Position numbers and translations under genes: made by a program. From assembly GCF_016082275.1 (NCBI RefSeq), contig NZ_MOWM01000008.1, positions 1-64,000 of the forward strand: a stretch of 64,000 nucleotides of DNA, written 5' to 3'. Below the pieces are notes generated by a model. It saw nothing but the letters and a program-made list of their open reading frames with translations, made no database searches and was not told where the DNA came from. Positions 1 through 12,275 of the stretch are shown here, piece after piece. The DNA is from Variovorax sp. E3. GTDB lineage: Bacteria > Pseudomonadota > Gammaproteobacteria > Burkholderiales > Burkholderiaceae_C. Within the stretch, counting starts at the first letter, position 1; the number at the start of each line of letters is the position of its first letter.

Positions 1-37
1 ATCGCCGCGGTGGTCGATCAGGGAGCCCCCATCCCCG

Positions 38-58
38 CCTTCCCCCAAAGGGGGAAGG
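38..58. repeat. Perfect 9-bp stem-loop ahead of the permease gene
   Basis: Bases 38-46 (ccttccccc) pair exactly with 50-58 (gggggaagg) around an aaa loop. No T-tract follows, so it is not a standard intrinsic terminator. It lies upstream of the first permease gene, where a solute-binding protein gene usually precedes in this type of operon. An mRNA-stabilising or attenuating hairpin is the natural inference; it could also be a dispersed intergenic palindrome. Confidence 0.5.
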
Positions 59-89
59 AGCCAGACACAACAAGAGAAGGAACTTCCTC

Positions 90-946
90 ATGAAACGACT
101 CCTGCCTCGCGCCCTCATGCGCCCGCGGTGCTCACGCTCTTCCTGTGGATGATCGTGCCGCTGCTGATGACGTTGTACTTCTCGTTCGTGAACTACAACC
201 TCATGCAGCCCGGTGAGCACACGTTCGCGGGCATCGAGAATTTTCACTACTTCGTCACCGACCCCGACTTCTGGCCGGCCACGTGGAACACGCTGCTCCT
301 GATCGGCAGCGTGATCGTCATCACGGTGGTGATGGGCACGCTGCTCGCGCTGCTGGTGAACGAGCCCTTCCCCGGCCGCGGCATCGTGCGCGTGCTGCTG
401 ATCTCGCCGTTCTTCGTCATGCCCGCGGTCAATGCGCTGCTGTGGAAGCACATGATGATGAACCCCATCTACGGCGTGCTCGCCGACCTGTGGCGCTTCT
501 TCGGCGCGCAGCCGGTGGACTGGCTCACCGACTTTCCGCTGCTCTCCGTGATCATCATGGTGGCCTGGCAGTGGCTGCCCTTCGCCTGCCTGATCTTCAT
601 CACGTCGCTGCAGTCGCTGGACCGCGAGCAGATGGAGGCCGCACGCATGGACGGCGCGAGTTCGTTCCAGCGCTTCTTCTATCTCACCATTCCGCACCTG
701 GGCCGTCCGATGGCGGTGGTGATCATGATCGAGATGATCTTTCTGCTCAGCGTGTTCGCCGAGATCGCCATCACCACCAACGGCGGCCCGGGCAACGCGA
801 GCACCAACATGACCTACATGATCTTCAAGCAGTCGCTCATGAACTTCGACGTGGGCGTGGCCTCGGCCGGCGCGTTGTTCGCGGTGGTGCTGGCCAACAT
901 CGTGGCCGTGTTCCTGATCCGCATCATCGGCAAGAACCTCGACTGA
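90..946 (+). CDS. Carbohydrate (polyol) ABC transporter permease 1, frame broken near the start
   Basis: Inner-membrane permease of a MalF/SmoF-type sugar importer, with hydrophobic membrane segments throughout. The EAA loop is visible around MEAARMDGASSFQRF, which contacts the ATPase. The expected start is the ATG at 90, preceded by an agaagga ribosome site at 74-80, but that frame stops after 20 codons. Adding one G after base 119 (ATGGCGCCC instead of ATGCGCCC) joins it to the long frame, which is open from a GTG at 128 to the stop at 944-946. The missing base is probably a sequence error; otherwise translation would start at 128. It is followed 15 bases later by permease 2. Confidence 0.85.
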
Positions 947-961
947 GGCACGGAGCACGCC

Positions 962-1798
<837 letters not shown>

Positions 1799-1815
1799 TT
1801 AAAGGGAGACATCTC

Positions 1816-2856
<1,041 letters not shown>

Positions 2857-2893
2857 CCCTGATTCTTCCAACGTCTTTTCAACGGACATTCCC

Positions 2894-4329
2894 GTGACCA
2901 TCGCGCAAATTCCACCGGCTCCCACGGAGTTCACGGTGCTTCATCTCGGCCTGGGCTCGTTCCACCGCGCCCACCAGGCGCTGTACCTGCAGCGGCTGAT
3001 CGACGCGGGCGACACCCGCTGGTCGCTGTCGGGCGCCAACATCCGGCCGGACATGGCCGACGTGGTCGCGGCGCTGCAGGCCCAAGGCGGCCGCTACACG
3101 CTGGAGACCGTGTCCCCGGCGGGCGAATACCGCTACGAAGAAATCGGCGCCATCCGCGAAGTGCTGCCATGGGAGCGCTCGTTGGCCCACGTGATCGCGC
3201 GCGGCGCGGCGCCTTCGACGCGCATCGTGTCGTTCACCGTGACCGAGGCCGGCTACTACCTGGACGACAAGGGCAAGCTCGACCTGTCGTTCGCCGACCT
3301 CGCGGCCGACATCGACGCGCGCGGCGCGGCGAGGCGGGCGGCGACAACGTGACCATCTACGGCGCGGTCTGCGCCATCCTGCGCGCGCGCAAAGCCGCAA
3401 ACGCGGGTGCCGTGACGCTGCTGAACTGCGACAACCTGCGCCACAACGGCGACCGCTTCCGCGCCGGGCTGCTGGAGTTCATCGAGCGCGCGGGCGACGC
3501 CGACCTGCTGGCCTGGGTGAACGCCCACACGCGCTGCCCGAACGCGATGGTCGACCGCATCACGCCGCGCCCGCCGCCCGAGCTGCGCGCGCGCGTCAAG
3601 GTGGCCACCGGCCGCGACGACGCTGCCGCCATCACCGGCGAGAGCTTCATCCAGTGGGTCATCGAAGACAACTTCGCGGCCGGGCGCCCCGACTGGGGCC
3701 GCGTGGGCGTGGAGCTGGTCGAGTCGGTGCAGCCGTACGAAGAAGCCAAGATCCGCATCCTCAACGCCACGCACAGTTGCATCGCGTGGGCGGGCACGCT
3801 GGTGGGCCTGAACTTCATCCACGAAGGCACCCACGACGCGGCGATTCGCAAGATGGCGTTCGACTACGTGACCGACGACGTCATTCCCTGCCTGAGCCCG
3901 AGCCCGATCGACCTTGCGGCGTACCGCGACGTGGTGCTCGACCGCTTCGGCAACCCCGCCATCCGCGACACCAACCAGCGCGTGGCGGCCGACGGCTTCT
4001 CGAAGATTCCCGGCTTCATCGCGCCGACCGTGCGCGAGCGGCTGGCTGCGGGCCAGAGCATCGACAGCGTGGCGATGCTGCCCGCGCTGTTCCTTGCGTT
4101 CCTGCAGCGCTGGCATCGCGGCGCGCTGCCCTACGTTTATCAGGACCAGGGCATGGACGAAGCGGTGGCGCATGCGATCTGCGACGCGGCCGACCCGGTC
4201 GTCGCGCTGTGTTCGGACGCGGGGCTGTGGGGCAACATCACCGGTGACGCCCGTTTGATCGACGCCGTGCGCCGCGCCAGCGAGCGCGTCGCGGGCTTCG
4301 TCGCGGCCCAAGGCCAGCCCCAGCCATGA
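2894..4329 (+). CDS. mtlK: Mannitol dehydrogenase family protein, frame interrupted
   Basis: NAD-dependent polyol dehydrogenase that would oxidise D-mannitol (or D-arabinitol/D-sorbitol) to the ketose. The N-terminal Rossmann region begins LHLGLGSFHRAHQALYLQ. The C-terminal catalytic part includes LLNCDNLRHNGDRF and the active-site region KIRILNATHSCIAW. The frame starting upstream ends at 3352 and the rest reads in another frame to 4329; one extra base near 3328-3340 (GCGGCGAGGC run) restores about 478 residues. The likely start is GTG at 2894. An in-frame ATG at 2834 would overlap the ATPase gene by 23 bases. Its stop overlaps the next gene (ATGA). Confidence 0.85.
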
Positions 4330-5114
4330 GCGCCCGCCTGCAAGACCGGCATGTGCTGCTGACCGGCGCGGGCGGCGGCATCGGTCTTGCAGTCGCGCAG
4401 GCCTGCATTGCAGAGGGCGCGCGCTGCACGGTGATCGATCGCGCCACCGCCGCGCCCGACGCGGTGCGCGCGCTGCAACACAGCCACCCCGACAAGCTCG
4501 CCTACATCGCGGCCGACGTCACCGACACCGCCGCCATCGCGCACATGCTGGCCGAGGCGCAGGTGGCCTTCGGGCCGGTCCACACGCTGTTCAACAACGC
4601 CGCGGTGTTCGACCTCGCGCCGCTTCTGGACAGCGACGAGGCCTCGTTCGACCGGCTGTTCGCGGTCAACGTGAAGGGCATGTTCTTCGTGATGCAGGCG
4701 GTGTTGCGCCACATGGTCGAGGCCGGCACGCAGGGCGCATCGGTCATCAACATGGCGTCGCAGGCGGGGCGTCGCGGCGAGGCGCTGGTGGCGCACTACT
4801 GCGCGACTAAGGCGGCCGTCATCAGCTACACGCAAAGCGCCGCGCTGGCCATGGCGCCGCACGGCATTCGGGTGAATGGCATTTCCCCCGGTGTGGTCGA
4901 CACGCCGATGTGGGACCATGTCGACAGTCTGTTCGCCAAGGCCGAGGGCCTGCCGCCGGGAGAAAAGAAGCGGCAGGTCGGGCTGGCGGTGCCGCTCGGT
5001 CGCATGGGGCTGCCGAGCGACATTGCGGGTGCTGCCGTGTTTCTTGCCAGCGACGAGGCGCGCTACATCACCGCGCAGACGCTCAACGTCGATGGCGGCA
5101 ACGTCATGAGCTGA
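4326..5114 (+). CDS. SDR family dehydrogenase, probably a polyol dehydrogenase
   Basis: A 262-residue classical short-chain dehydrogenase. The cofactor motif TGAGGGIG is near residue 15, NNAA follows the fourth strand, and the catalytic pair is in YCATKAAV with the upstream serine in INMAS. The C-terminal PGVVDTPMW and NVDGG segments are family-typical. The start overlaps the mannitol dehydrogenase stop by four bases, implying coupled translation. By position it probably acts on a second sugar alcohol such as sorbitol (SmoS-like); this is inference from context. Confidence 0.85.
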   Translation: MSARLQDRHVLLTGAGGGIGLAVAQACIAEGARCTVIDRATAAPDAVRALQHSHPDKLAYIAADVTDTAAIAHMLAEAQVAFGPVHTLFNNAAVFDLAPLLDSDEASFDRLFAVNVKGMFFVMQAVLRHMVEAGTQGASVINMASQAGRRGEALVAHYCATKAAVISYTQSAALAMAPHGIRVNGISPGVVDTPMWDHVDSLFAKAEGLPPGEKKRQVGLAVPLGRMGLPSDIAGAAVFLASDEARYITAQTLNVDGGNVMS

Positions 5115-5233
5115 TGTGAGATGAACCATTGCTTTTCTTCTTCGTTCGTTGCATTTGAGGTGCGCTGTTCTTCAGGGCGGTCGTTGATCGCCGAGCACCG
5201 GCCGCCTGCCCACCCTGAACGCACGCGCTTCGA

Positions 5234-5923
5234 ATGCGAACGCCACAACCCATGAACGAAGACTTCCACCTCTACCTGGACAGCGCCGACCTGGCCGAGT
5301 TGCGGACCTGCCTGCCGCACCCGGTGGTGCATGGCGTAACCACCAACCCCACTTTGCTGAAACGCGCGGGTGTCGCCCGGGCCGACGTGCCCGGCCTGCT
5401 GAAGCGCTGCATCGAACTGGGCGCGCGCCAGGTGCAGGCGCAGGTCGGTTCGAGCGAAGTCGACGGCATGCTCGAAGACGCACAGGTCTTGTTGCCGCAC
5501 TTCGATCCCGGCCAGCTCGTCATCAAGATTCCCGCCACCCGCCAGGGCCTCGACGCCGGCGCGCGGCTCATCGTGCAGGGCGTGCCCGTCACCTGGACGG
5601 CCGTGTACGCGCCGGAGCAAGCGCACTTCGCGGCGCAACTGGGCGCGGCCTATGCGGCGCCGTACCTCGGGCGGCTCGACGACTCGGGCGTCAACGGCCT
5701 GGCGCTGATCGCGCAGATGCAATCGCTGGTCGCGCGGCGCCCGGCGGCCGGCACGCGCCTGCTGGTGGCCAGCATCCGTTCGCGCGAGGCCTACCTTTCC
5801 CTGCTGGGGCTCGGCGTGGGCGCCATCACCATCCCGCCGCGGCTCTTTGCCGAACTGCTCGACCATCCCGCCACGCTGGCCGCCGAGCGCGGCTTCCTGG
5901 ACGATGCCCGCGCCTTGACCTGA
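5234..5923 (+). CDS. Transaldolase / fructose-6-phosphate aldolase-like protein
   Basis: A 229-residue protein of the small class I aldolase (TalC/FSA) family. It starts LYLDSADLAEL, the family N-terminal signature, followed by GVTTNPTLLKRAG. The Schiff-base lysine is in VIKIPAT. It should cleave or interconvert sugar phosphates made from the imported polyols. An alternative start is the ATG at 5252 (MNEDFHL). The 119 bases before it show no clear terminator, so it may belong to the upstream operon. Confidence 0.85.
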   Translation: MRTPQPMNEDFHLYLDSADLAELRTCLPHPVVHGVTTNPTLLKRAGVARADVPGLLKRCIELGARQVQAQVGSSEVDGMLEDAQVLLPHFDPGQLVIKIPATRQGLDAGARLIVQGVPVTWTAVYAPEQAHFAAQLGAAYAAPYLGRLDDSGVNGLALIAQMQSLVARRPAAGTRLLVASIRSREAYLSLLGLGVGAITIPPRLFAELLDHPATLAAERGFLDDARALT

Positions 5924-5948
5924 TCGATACCGCCAGAATCCAGACACC

Positions 5949-6917
5949 ATGCGCATTGCACTCACGGGCGAAGCCCTGATCGATTTCACCGCCAGCGAGG
6001 CGGGCACCCTGGCCTTCCTGGGCCATGAGGGCGGCTCGCCGCTGAACACCGCCGTGGCCTGCGCACGGCTCGGGCAGCCCACCGGCTTTCTCACGCAGCT
6101 GTCGAGCGACCTGTTCGGCGAGCGGCTGATGGGCTTTCTCGAACGCAACGGCGTCGACACCAGCCTCATCCTGCGCAGCAACGCGCCGTCGACACTGGCC
6201 TTTGTCGAGCGCACGCCGCAGACCAACCGCTACGCCTTCTACACACGCGGCAGCGCCGACGCCACCTGGGCGCCCGAGCCGCTGCCGCAGTTGCCGGCGG
6301 ACTGCCGCTTCCTGCATTTCGGCTCGATCTCGCTGCTGCAGGACCCGGCCGCCACGCGCATCGCCGACCTGGTCGCCGCGAACAGGGTGCGCTGCGTGAT
6401 CGTGTTCGACCCCAATGTGCGGCCCAGCCTGATCGCCGACATGGCGGCCTATCGCTCGCGCGTCACAAGCTGGTTCGCCATGGCCGACCTGGTCAAGCTC
6501 AGCGACGAAGACGCGGAACTGCTCGCACCCGGGCAGCCTGTCGACGCACTGGCCGCCGATTGCCTGAAAGCCGGCGCGCGCGCCGTGATCGTCACGCGCG
6601 GCGGCGACGGCGCCACGCTCTGGCGCACCGGCCACGCACCGCTCACCGTGGCCGCGCCGCGCATCACCGTGGTCGACACCATCGGCGCGGGCGACACCTT
6701 CACGGCGGGCCTGTCGGTGTCGCTGCTCGCGCACGGCGTGGAGCAGCCGGCCCAGCTCGGCGCGCTGAGCGACGAGGCGTGGCGCGAAGTGATGGCATTC
6801 GCCGCCACGGCCGCCGCGCTGAACTGCACCCGCGAGGGCGCGGATCCACCCACGCTGGCCGCGGTTCACGCCGCGCTGGCGCAAGAAGACAATGCGGCTG
6901 TAGCTTCCCGGTCCTGA
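5949..6917 (+). CDS. PfkB-family carbohydrate kinase, probable fructokinase
   Basis: A 322-residue ribokinase/PfkB-fold kinase. The N-terminal GEALIDF and HEGGSPLNTAVACARLG bind sugar. The C-terminal DTIGAGDTFTAGL motif carries the catalytic aspartate and anion hole. It is expected to phosphorylate the ketose (fructose) produced by the mannitol/sorbitol dehydrogenases upstream. It begins 25 bases after the transaldolase gene and ends 11 bases before the AraC gene, so it is in the same operon. Confidence 0.9.
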   Translation: MRIALTGEALIDFTASEAGTLAFLGHEGGSPLNTAVACARLGQPTGFLTQLSSDLFGERLMGFLERNGVDTSLILRSNAPSTLAFVERTPQTNRYAFYTRGSADATWAPEPLPQLPADCRFLHFGSISLLQDPAATRIADLVAANRVRCVIVFDPNVRPSLIADMAAYRSRVTSWFAMADLVKLSDEDAELLAPGQPVDALAADCLKAGARAVIVTRGGDGATLWRTGHAPLTVAAPRITVVDTIGAGDTFTAGLSVSLLAHGVEQPAQLGALSDEAWREVMAFAATAAALNCTREGADPPTLAAVHAALAQEDNAAVASRS

Positions 6918-6928
6918 ACCGTGCTGCC

Positions 6929-7885
6929 ATGACGACGTCCACACGCAAACGCTCGGTCCCCCGCCAGCGCCAACCCGAGCTGGAGCGCGACTTTGCGCGC
7001 TCCCCCTCGCTGGGCTACGAGGCGCCCGAAGAAACCGGCCTCGTGCGCTGCCTGGCGCACGGCTTTCCCAGCCCGCTGGTGCGATGGCACTTCCATGAAG
7101 ACTACGAGCTGCACCTGATCACCGAGACCTCGGGCAAGGCCTTCATCGGCGACTGGATCGGGCCGTTCCAGCCGGGGCACCTGGTGCTGTGCGGGCCGCG
7201 CCTGCCGCACAACTGGATCTCGCTCGACGTGCCCGAAGGCGGCGCGGCGGGGCGCGACCGGGTGATCCAGTTCCGCCACGAGCCCATCGAGAGCGCGGCC
7301 GCCGGCATTCCCGAGCTGCGCGAGGTGATGCAGTTGCTGGAGCGCGCGCGCCACGGCATCGAGTTCTTCGGCATCTCGCAGAAGGCGCAAACGCACTGGG
7401 ACAACATCAAGGCCGCGCGCGGCGTGCGTCGCCTGGGGCTGTTCCTCGACTTCATGGCCGACCTGGCGCAATGCACCGACTACCGGCTGCTGTCGAGCGT
7501 GCAGATGCAGGGCGCGCAAGGCGCGGACGGCGACGCGCAGGTCGACCAGATCAACGGCATCGTCAACCGCATCACCAACAACATGGCCGACCCGATCTCG
7601 ATGTCGGACGTGGCCGCCGAGCTGGGCATGAGCGAGAGCCGCTTCAGCCGCTTCTTCCGCCGCTCGACCGGCAACAGCTTCACCGATTTCGTCAACCGCG
7701 TGCGCATCAATAGCGCCTGCCACCTGCTGATGCAGACCGACCACTACGTGACCGACATCTGCTACCAGGTGGGCTTCAACAACGTGGCGAACTTCAACCG
7801 GCGCTTCCTGGAAATCAAGGGCATGACGCCCAGCGAATTCCGGCGCCAGGCCGACACGCGCTTCGGCGGCGGCATCTCTTCCTAA
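6929..7885 (+). CDS. AraC family transcriptional regulator of the polyol cluster
   Basis: A 318-residue regulator. The N-terminal half is a cupin-like sensor (VRWHFHEDYELHLI and QPGHLVLCGPRLPHNW). The C-terminal about 100 residues form two helix-turn-helix units: ISMSDVAAELGMSESRFSR and VTDICYQVGFNNVANFNRRF, followed by PSEFR. It is embedded in the operon between the sugar kinase and xylulokinase, so the pathway likely autoregulates in response to a polyol. The start ATG at 6929 lies 11 bases after the kinase stop. Confidence 0.92.
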   Translation: MTTSTRKRSVPRQRQPELERDFARSPSLGYEAPEETGLVRCLAHGFPSPLVRWHFHEDYELHLITETSGKAFIGDWIGPFQPGHLVLCGPRLPHNWISLDVPEGGAAGRDRVIQFRHEPIESAAAGIPELREVMQLLERARHGIEFFGISQKAQTHWDNIKAARGVRRLGLFLDFMADLAQCTDYRLLSSVQMQGAQGADGDAQVDQINGIVNRITNNMADPISMSDVAAELGMSESRFSRFFRRSTGNSFTDFVNRVRINSACHLLMQTDHYVTDICYQVGFNNVANFNRRFLEIKGMTPSEFRRQADTRFGGGISS

Positions 7886-7907
7886 GCCAAAAAATCAGGG
7901 GGTTACC

Positions 7908-9374
7908 TTGTATCTTGGACTCGACCTCGGCACGTCCGAGCTCAAGGCGCTGCTGCTCGCGGACGATCACCGCATCGTCGGCGTGGCGCGCGCGCCGCTC
8001 ACGGTCGAACGGCCGCAGCCGCTGTGGTCGGAGCAGGCGCCGCAGCAGTGGTGGCAAGCGCTCGAAGAGGTGATGCGCGCGCTGGGCAAGTCGCACCCCG
8101 AAGAACTGGCGGCGGTGCGCGCCATCGGCCTGTCGGGGCAGATGCACGGCGCCACGCTGCTCGACGCGCAGGGCGAAGTGCTGCGCCCCGCGATCCTGTG
8201 GAACGACGGCCGCAGCGGCGCCCAGTGCGAGGCGCTCACGCGCGCCGTGCCGCGCCTCGGCGAGATCGCGGGCAACCTCGCGATGCCGGGCTTCACAGCG
8301 CCCAAGCTGCTGTGGGTGCGCGAGCACGAGCCTGAAATCTTCAAGCGCGTGGCGCGCGTGCTGCTGCCGAAAGACTGGCTGCGCTTCATGCTCAGCGGCG
8401 AAGCGGTCAGCGAGATGTCGGACGCGGCGGGCACGCTGTGGCTCGACGTGGGCGCGCGCGACTGGTCCGACGAACTGCTCGCGGCCACAGGGCTCACGCG
8501 CGCGCACATGCCGCGGCTGGTCGAAGGCAGCGAGGTCTCCGCGCAGCTGAAGCCCGAGCTGGCCGCGCGCTGGGGCCTGGGCAGCGACGTGCTGATCGCC
8601 GGTGGCGCGGGCGACAACGCCGCCAGCGCGGTGGGCATGGGGCTGGTCGAGCCGGGGCAGGGCTTTGTGTCGCTCGGCACGTCGGGCGTGGTGTTCGTGT
8701 CGACCGACCGCTTCCTGCCGAACCCCGCGCAGGCCATGCATGCCTTCTGCCACGCGCTGCCCCGGCGCTGGCACCAGATGTCGGTGATGCTCTCGGCCGC
8801 GAGCGCGGTGAGCTGGGCCGCCAAGACTTTCAGGTTCGCCGATGAGGCCGCGCTGCTCGAAGCGGCGGCCTCGGTGTCGCTGGCGCAGCGCGAGCGCTGC
8901 CCGCTGTTCTTGCCGTACCTGTCGGGCGAGCGTTCGCCGCACAACAACCCCAATGCACAGGGCGCGCTGGTCGGCCTCACGCATGCGCACGGCCCGGCGG
9001 ACATCGCCTATGCCGTGGTCGAGGGTGTGAGCTTCGGCCTGCGCGACGGCTTCGACACCCTGCGCCTGCCGGCCGACATGCCGCTGCGCGAAGTGGCGCT
9101 GGTGGGCGGCGGTGCGCGCAGCGTGTGGTGGGGGCAGTTGCTGGCCGACATCTTCCAGGTGCCGCTCACGCTCTATGCGGGCAGCGAGACGGGCGGGGCG
9201 CTGGGCGCGGCACGGCTGGCGTGGCTGGCCGATGGGGGCGAGGTCGCGAAGGTGTGTACGCTGCCGCCGGTGCGGCAGCAGTTGGCGCCTTCGACCGAGG
9301 GCGCGGCCTCGCATCAGGCGCGGCACACGCGGTTCCAGGTGCTCTATACGGCGCTGCGGGACCAATTCCAATAA
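7908..9374 (+). CDS. xylB: Xylulokinase
   Basis: A 488-residue FGGY kinase that phosphorylates D-xylulose, the product of D-arabinitol/xylitol oxidation, feeding the pentose phosphate pathway. The N-terminal phosphate loop is LGLDLGTSELKALL. IGLSGQMHGATLLD and LWNDGRS are xylulokinase signatures, and GGGARSVWWGQLLADI is the C-terminal FGGY motif. Translation appears to start at TTG 7908, with a strong agggggtt ribosome site just upstream; no ATG fits. It ends the polyol operon, with a terminator directly downstream. Confidence 0.93.
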   Translation: MYLGLDLGTSELKALLLADDHRIVGVARAPLTVERPQPLWSEQAPQQWWQALEEVMRALGKSHPEELAAVRAIGLSGQMHGATLLDAQGEVLRPAILWNDGRSGAQCEALTRAVPRLGEIAGNLAMPGFTAPKLLWVREHEPEIFKRVARVLLPKDWLRFMLSGEAVSEMSDAAGTLWLDVGARDWSDELLAATGLTRAHMPRLVEGSEVSAQLKPELAARWGLGSDVLIAGGAGDNAASAVGMGLVEPGQGFVSLGTSGVVFVSTDRFLPNPAQAMHAFCHALPRRWHQMSVMLSAASAVSWAAKTFRFADEAALLEAAASVSLAQRERCPLFLPYLSGERSPHNNPNAQGALVGLTHAHGPADIAYAVVEGVSFGLRDGFDTLRLPADMPLREVALVGGGARSVWWGQLLADIFQVPLTLYAGSETGGALGAARLAWLADGGEVAKVCTLPPVRQQLAPSTEGAASHQARHTRFQVLYTALRDQFQ

Positions 9375-9398
9375 GCGGCTCTGTCAATCGAGCGCCCA

Positions 9399-9430
9399 TA
9401 AAAAAACCCGTCGCAAGACGGGTTTTTTTG
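9399..9430. terminator. Bidirectional intrinsic terminator between xylB and groEL
   Basis: The stem aaaaacccgtc / gacgggttttt closes on a gcaa loop and is flanked by A7 on one side and T7 on the other. It can therefore terminate both the polyol operon (plus strand) and groESL (minus strand), which converge here. Confidence 0.85.
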
Positions 9431-9440
9431 TTTCGCAAAA

Positions 9441-9530
9441 CACCGCGGATCCGGCTCTGCCGGTCCGCAGGTGTTGCCCCCGGTAGGGGGGTGGCGCAGC
9501 GGACACGAAGTGCCGCGCAGCCTGGGGGCG
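9441..9530. repeat. Intergenic palindromic element (REP-like)
   Basis: Between the terminator and the groEL stop lies a run of nested inverted repeats. At 9445-9468, gcggatccggc and gccggtccgc flank tct. This is followed by gttgcccccggtagggggg and a chain of gcgcagc/gccgcgcagcctggggg segments. The structure resembles the GC-rich dispersed intergenic palindromes common in Comamonadaceae genomes. Only one copy is visible in this window, so the repeat status is inferred. Confidence 0.4.
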
Positions 9531-9537
9531 AGCGAAA

Positions 9538-11220
<1,683 letters not shown>

Positions 11221-11511
11221 TTACTTCTCGACGACCGCGAACAGGTCGTCTTCCTTCATGACCAGCAGTTCGTCGCCGCCGACCTTGACGGTCTGGCCGC
11301 TGTACTTGCCGAACAGGACGCGGTCGCCGACCTTGACGGTCAGTGCGGCCAGTTCGCCCTTGTCGTTGCGCTTGCCCGGGCCCACGGCCAGGACTTCGCC
11401 CTGATCGGGCTTCTCGGCGGCTGCGTCGGGGATGACGATGCCGGAGGCAGTCTTGGTTTCGCTGTCAACACGCTTGACGATCACGCGATCGGCCAAAGGA
11501 CGAAGTTTCAT
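11221..11511 (-). CDS. groES: Co-chaperonin GroES
   Basis: A 96-residue lid protein of the GroEL chamber. It starts [14 protein letters not shown], has the mobile-loop region [18 protein letters not shown], and ends DDLFAVVEK. The start ATG is preceded by an aggag ribosome site. The reading frame extends further upstream without homology, so the ATG at 11511 is chosen. First gene of the heat-shock operon. Confidence 0.98.
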   Translation of the reverse strand: MKLRPLADRVIVKRVDSETKTASGIVIPDAAAEKPDQGEVLAVGPGKRNDKGELAALTVKVGDRVLFGKYSGQTVKVGGDELLVMKEDDLFAVVEK

Positions 11512-11600
11512 TGCATCTCCTGGATGTATGGATAAGAAACGGGTTTGTGGTCGGGTGCCGGACCGGAGGCCGGCAGCCCATCGACTGGATGCGAGGGCTG

Positions 11601-11627
11601 TTAGCACTCATCAGCAGCGAGTGCTAA
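11601..11627. promoter_or_regulatory. CIRCE element (HrcA operator) of groESL
   Basis: TTAGCACTC at 11601-11609 and GAGTGCTAA at 11619-11627 are separated by exactly nine bases. This matches the CIRCE consensus perfectly. It is located 90 bases upstream of the groES start and indicates repression by HrcA, encoded elsewhere. Confidence 0.97.
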
Positions 11628-11707
11628 TCATAAGGGCAATCGATGACGTTTCAAGGGCACGCCCGGCGCGGGCAGGGTTGGAGGGTTATCCCGCAATCCC
11701 ATATAAT

Positions 11708-11722
11708 TGAGAACCATTCGTA
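11708..11722. promoter_or_regulatory. Probable Fur box upstream of the FecI-type sigma gene
   Basis: TGAGAAC-C-ATTCGTA matches the 7-1-7 Fur consensus (TGATAAT N ATTATCA) at 9 of 14 positions. It sits in a local AT-rich patch about 40 bases before the sigma factor gene. Iron-responsive repression of sigma-regulator-receptor loci by Fur is well established. The match itself is moderate. Confidence 0.6.
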
Positions 11723-11759
11723 TTAATAACCGAGCGCAGTCTCACCCGGCTGCCTGGAG

Positions 11760-12275
11760 ATGCCATCCATGCCGGCCGGCGAATTCGTGTTGCAGCACGA
11801 GGTGCAAACGCTCTACAGCAACCATCACGGATGGCTGCATGCCTGGCTGCGCAAGAAGCTGGGCTGCACGCACAACGCGGCCGACCTGGCGCACGACACC
11901 TTCGTGCGCGTGCTGAGCAAGACCGAACCCGTGGCCGCGGCCGAACCGCGCGCCTACCTGGCCACCATCGCGCACGGGCTGGTGGTCGATTTCCACCGCC
12001 GCCGCGCGCTCGAGCGCGCCTACCTCGACACGCTGGCCGCGCTGCCCGAACCCCAACTGCCGTCGCTCGAAGCGCGGGCCATCGTGCTCGAAGCACTGGT
12101 CGCCATCGACGCCATGCTCGACGGCATGAAGCCGGCGGTGCGCCAGGCCTTCATGCTTTCGCAGCTCGACGGCCTGACCTACGTGGAAATCGCCACCCGC
12201 CTGGGCGTGTCGGTGCGCACCGTCAACAACTACATGCTCAAGGCGCTCGAGCATTGCTACCTGCTCGCGCCGTGA
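11760..12275 (+). CDS. FecI-type ECF sigma factor
   Basis: A 171-residue extracytoplasmic-function sigma factor of the iron-starvation group. Region 2 is at HNAADLAHDTFVRVLSK and region 4 at LDGLTYVEIATRLGVSVRTVNNYMLKALEHCY. It would direct RNA polymerase to the adjacent TonB receptor gene when the receptor reports ferric-siderophore binding through FecR. The start at 11760 (MPSMPAGEF) or 11769 cannot be separated. The stop overlaps the fecR start (TGATG), so the two are translationally coupled. Confidence 0.92.
   Translation: MPSMPAGEFVLQHEVQTLYSNHHGWLHAWLRKKLGCTHNAADLAHDTFVRVLSKTEPVAAAEPRAYLATIAHGLVVDFHRRRALERAYLDTLAALPEPQLPSLEARAIVLEALVAIDAMLDGMKPAVRQAFMLSQLDGLTYVEIATRLGVSVRTVNNYMLKALEHCYLLAP

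Noticed and set aside
1-89. C-terminal end of a solute-binding protein gene
   Set aside because: Such a gene is expected just upstream of the permeases, but no frame in the first bases shows a recognisable protein end before the hairpin, so none is called.
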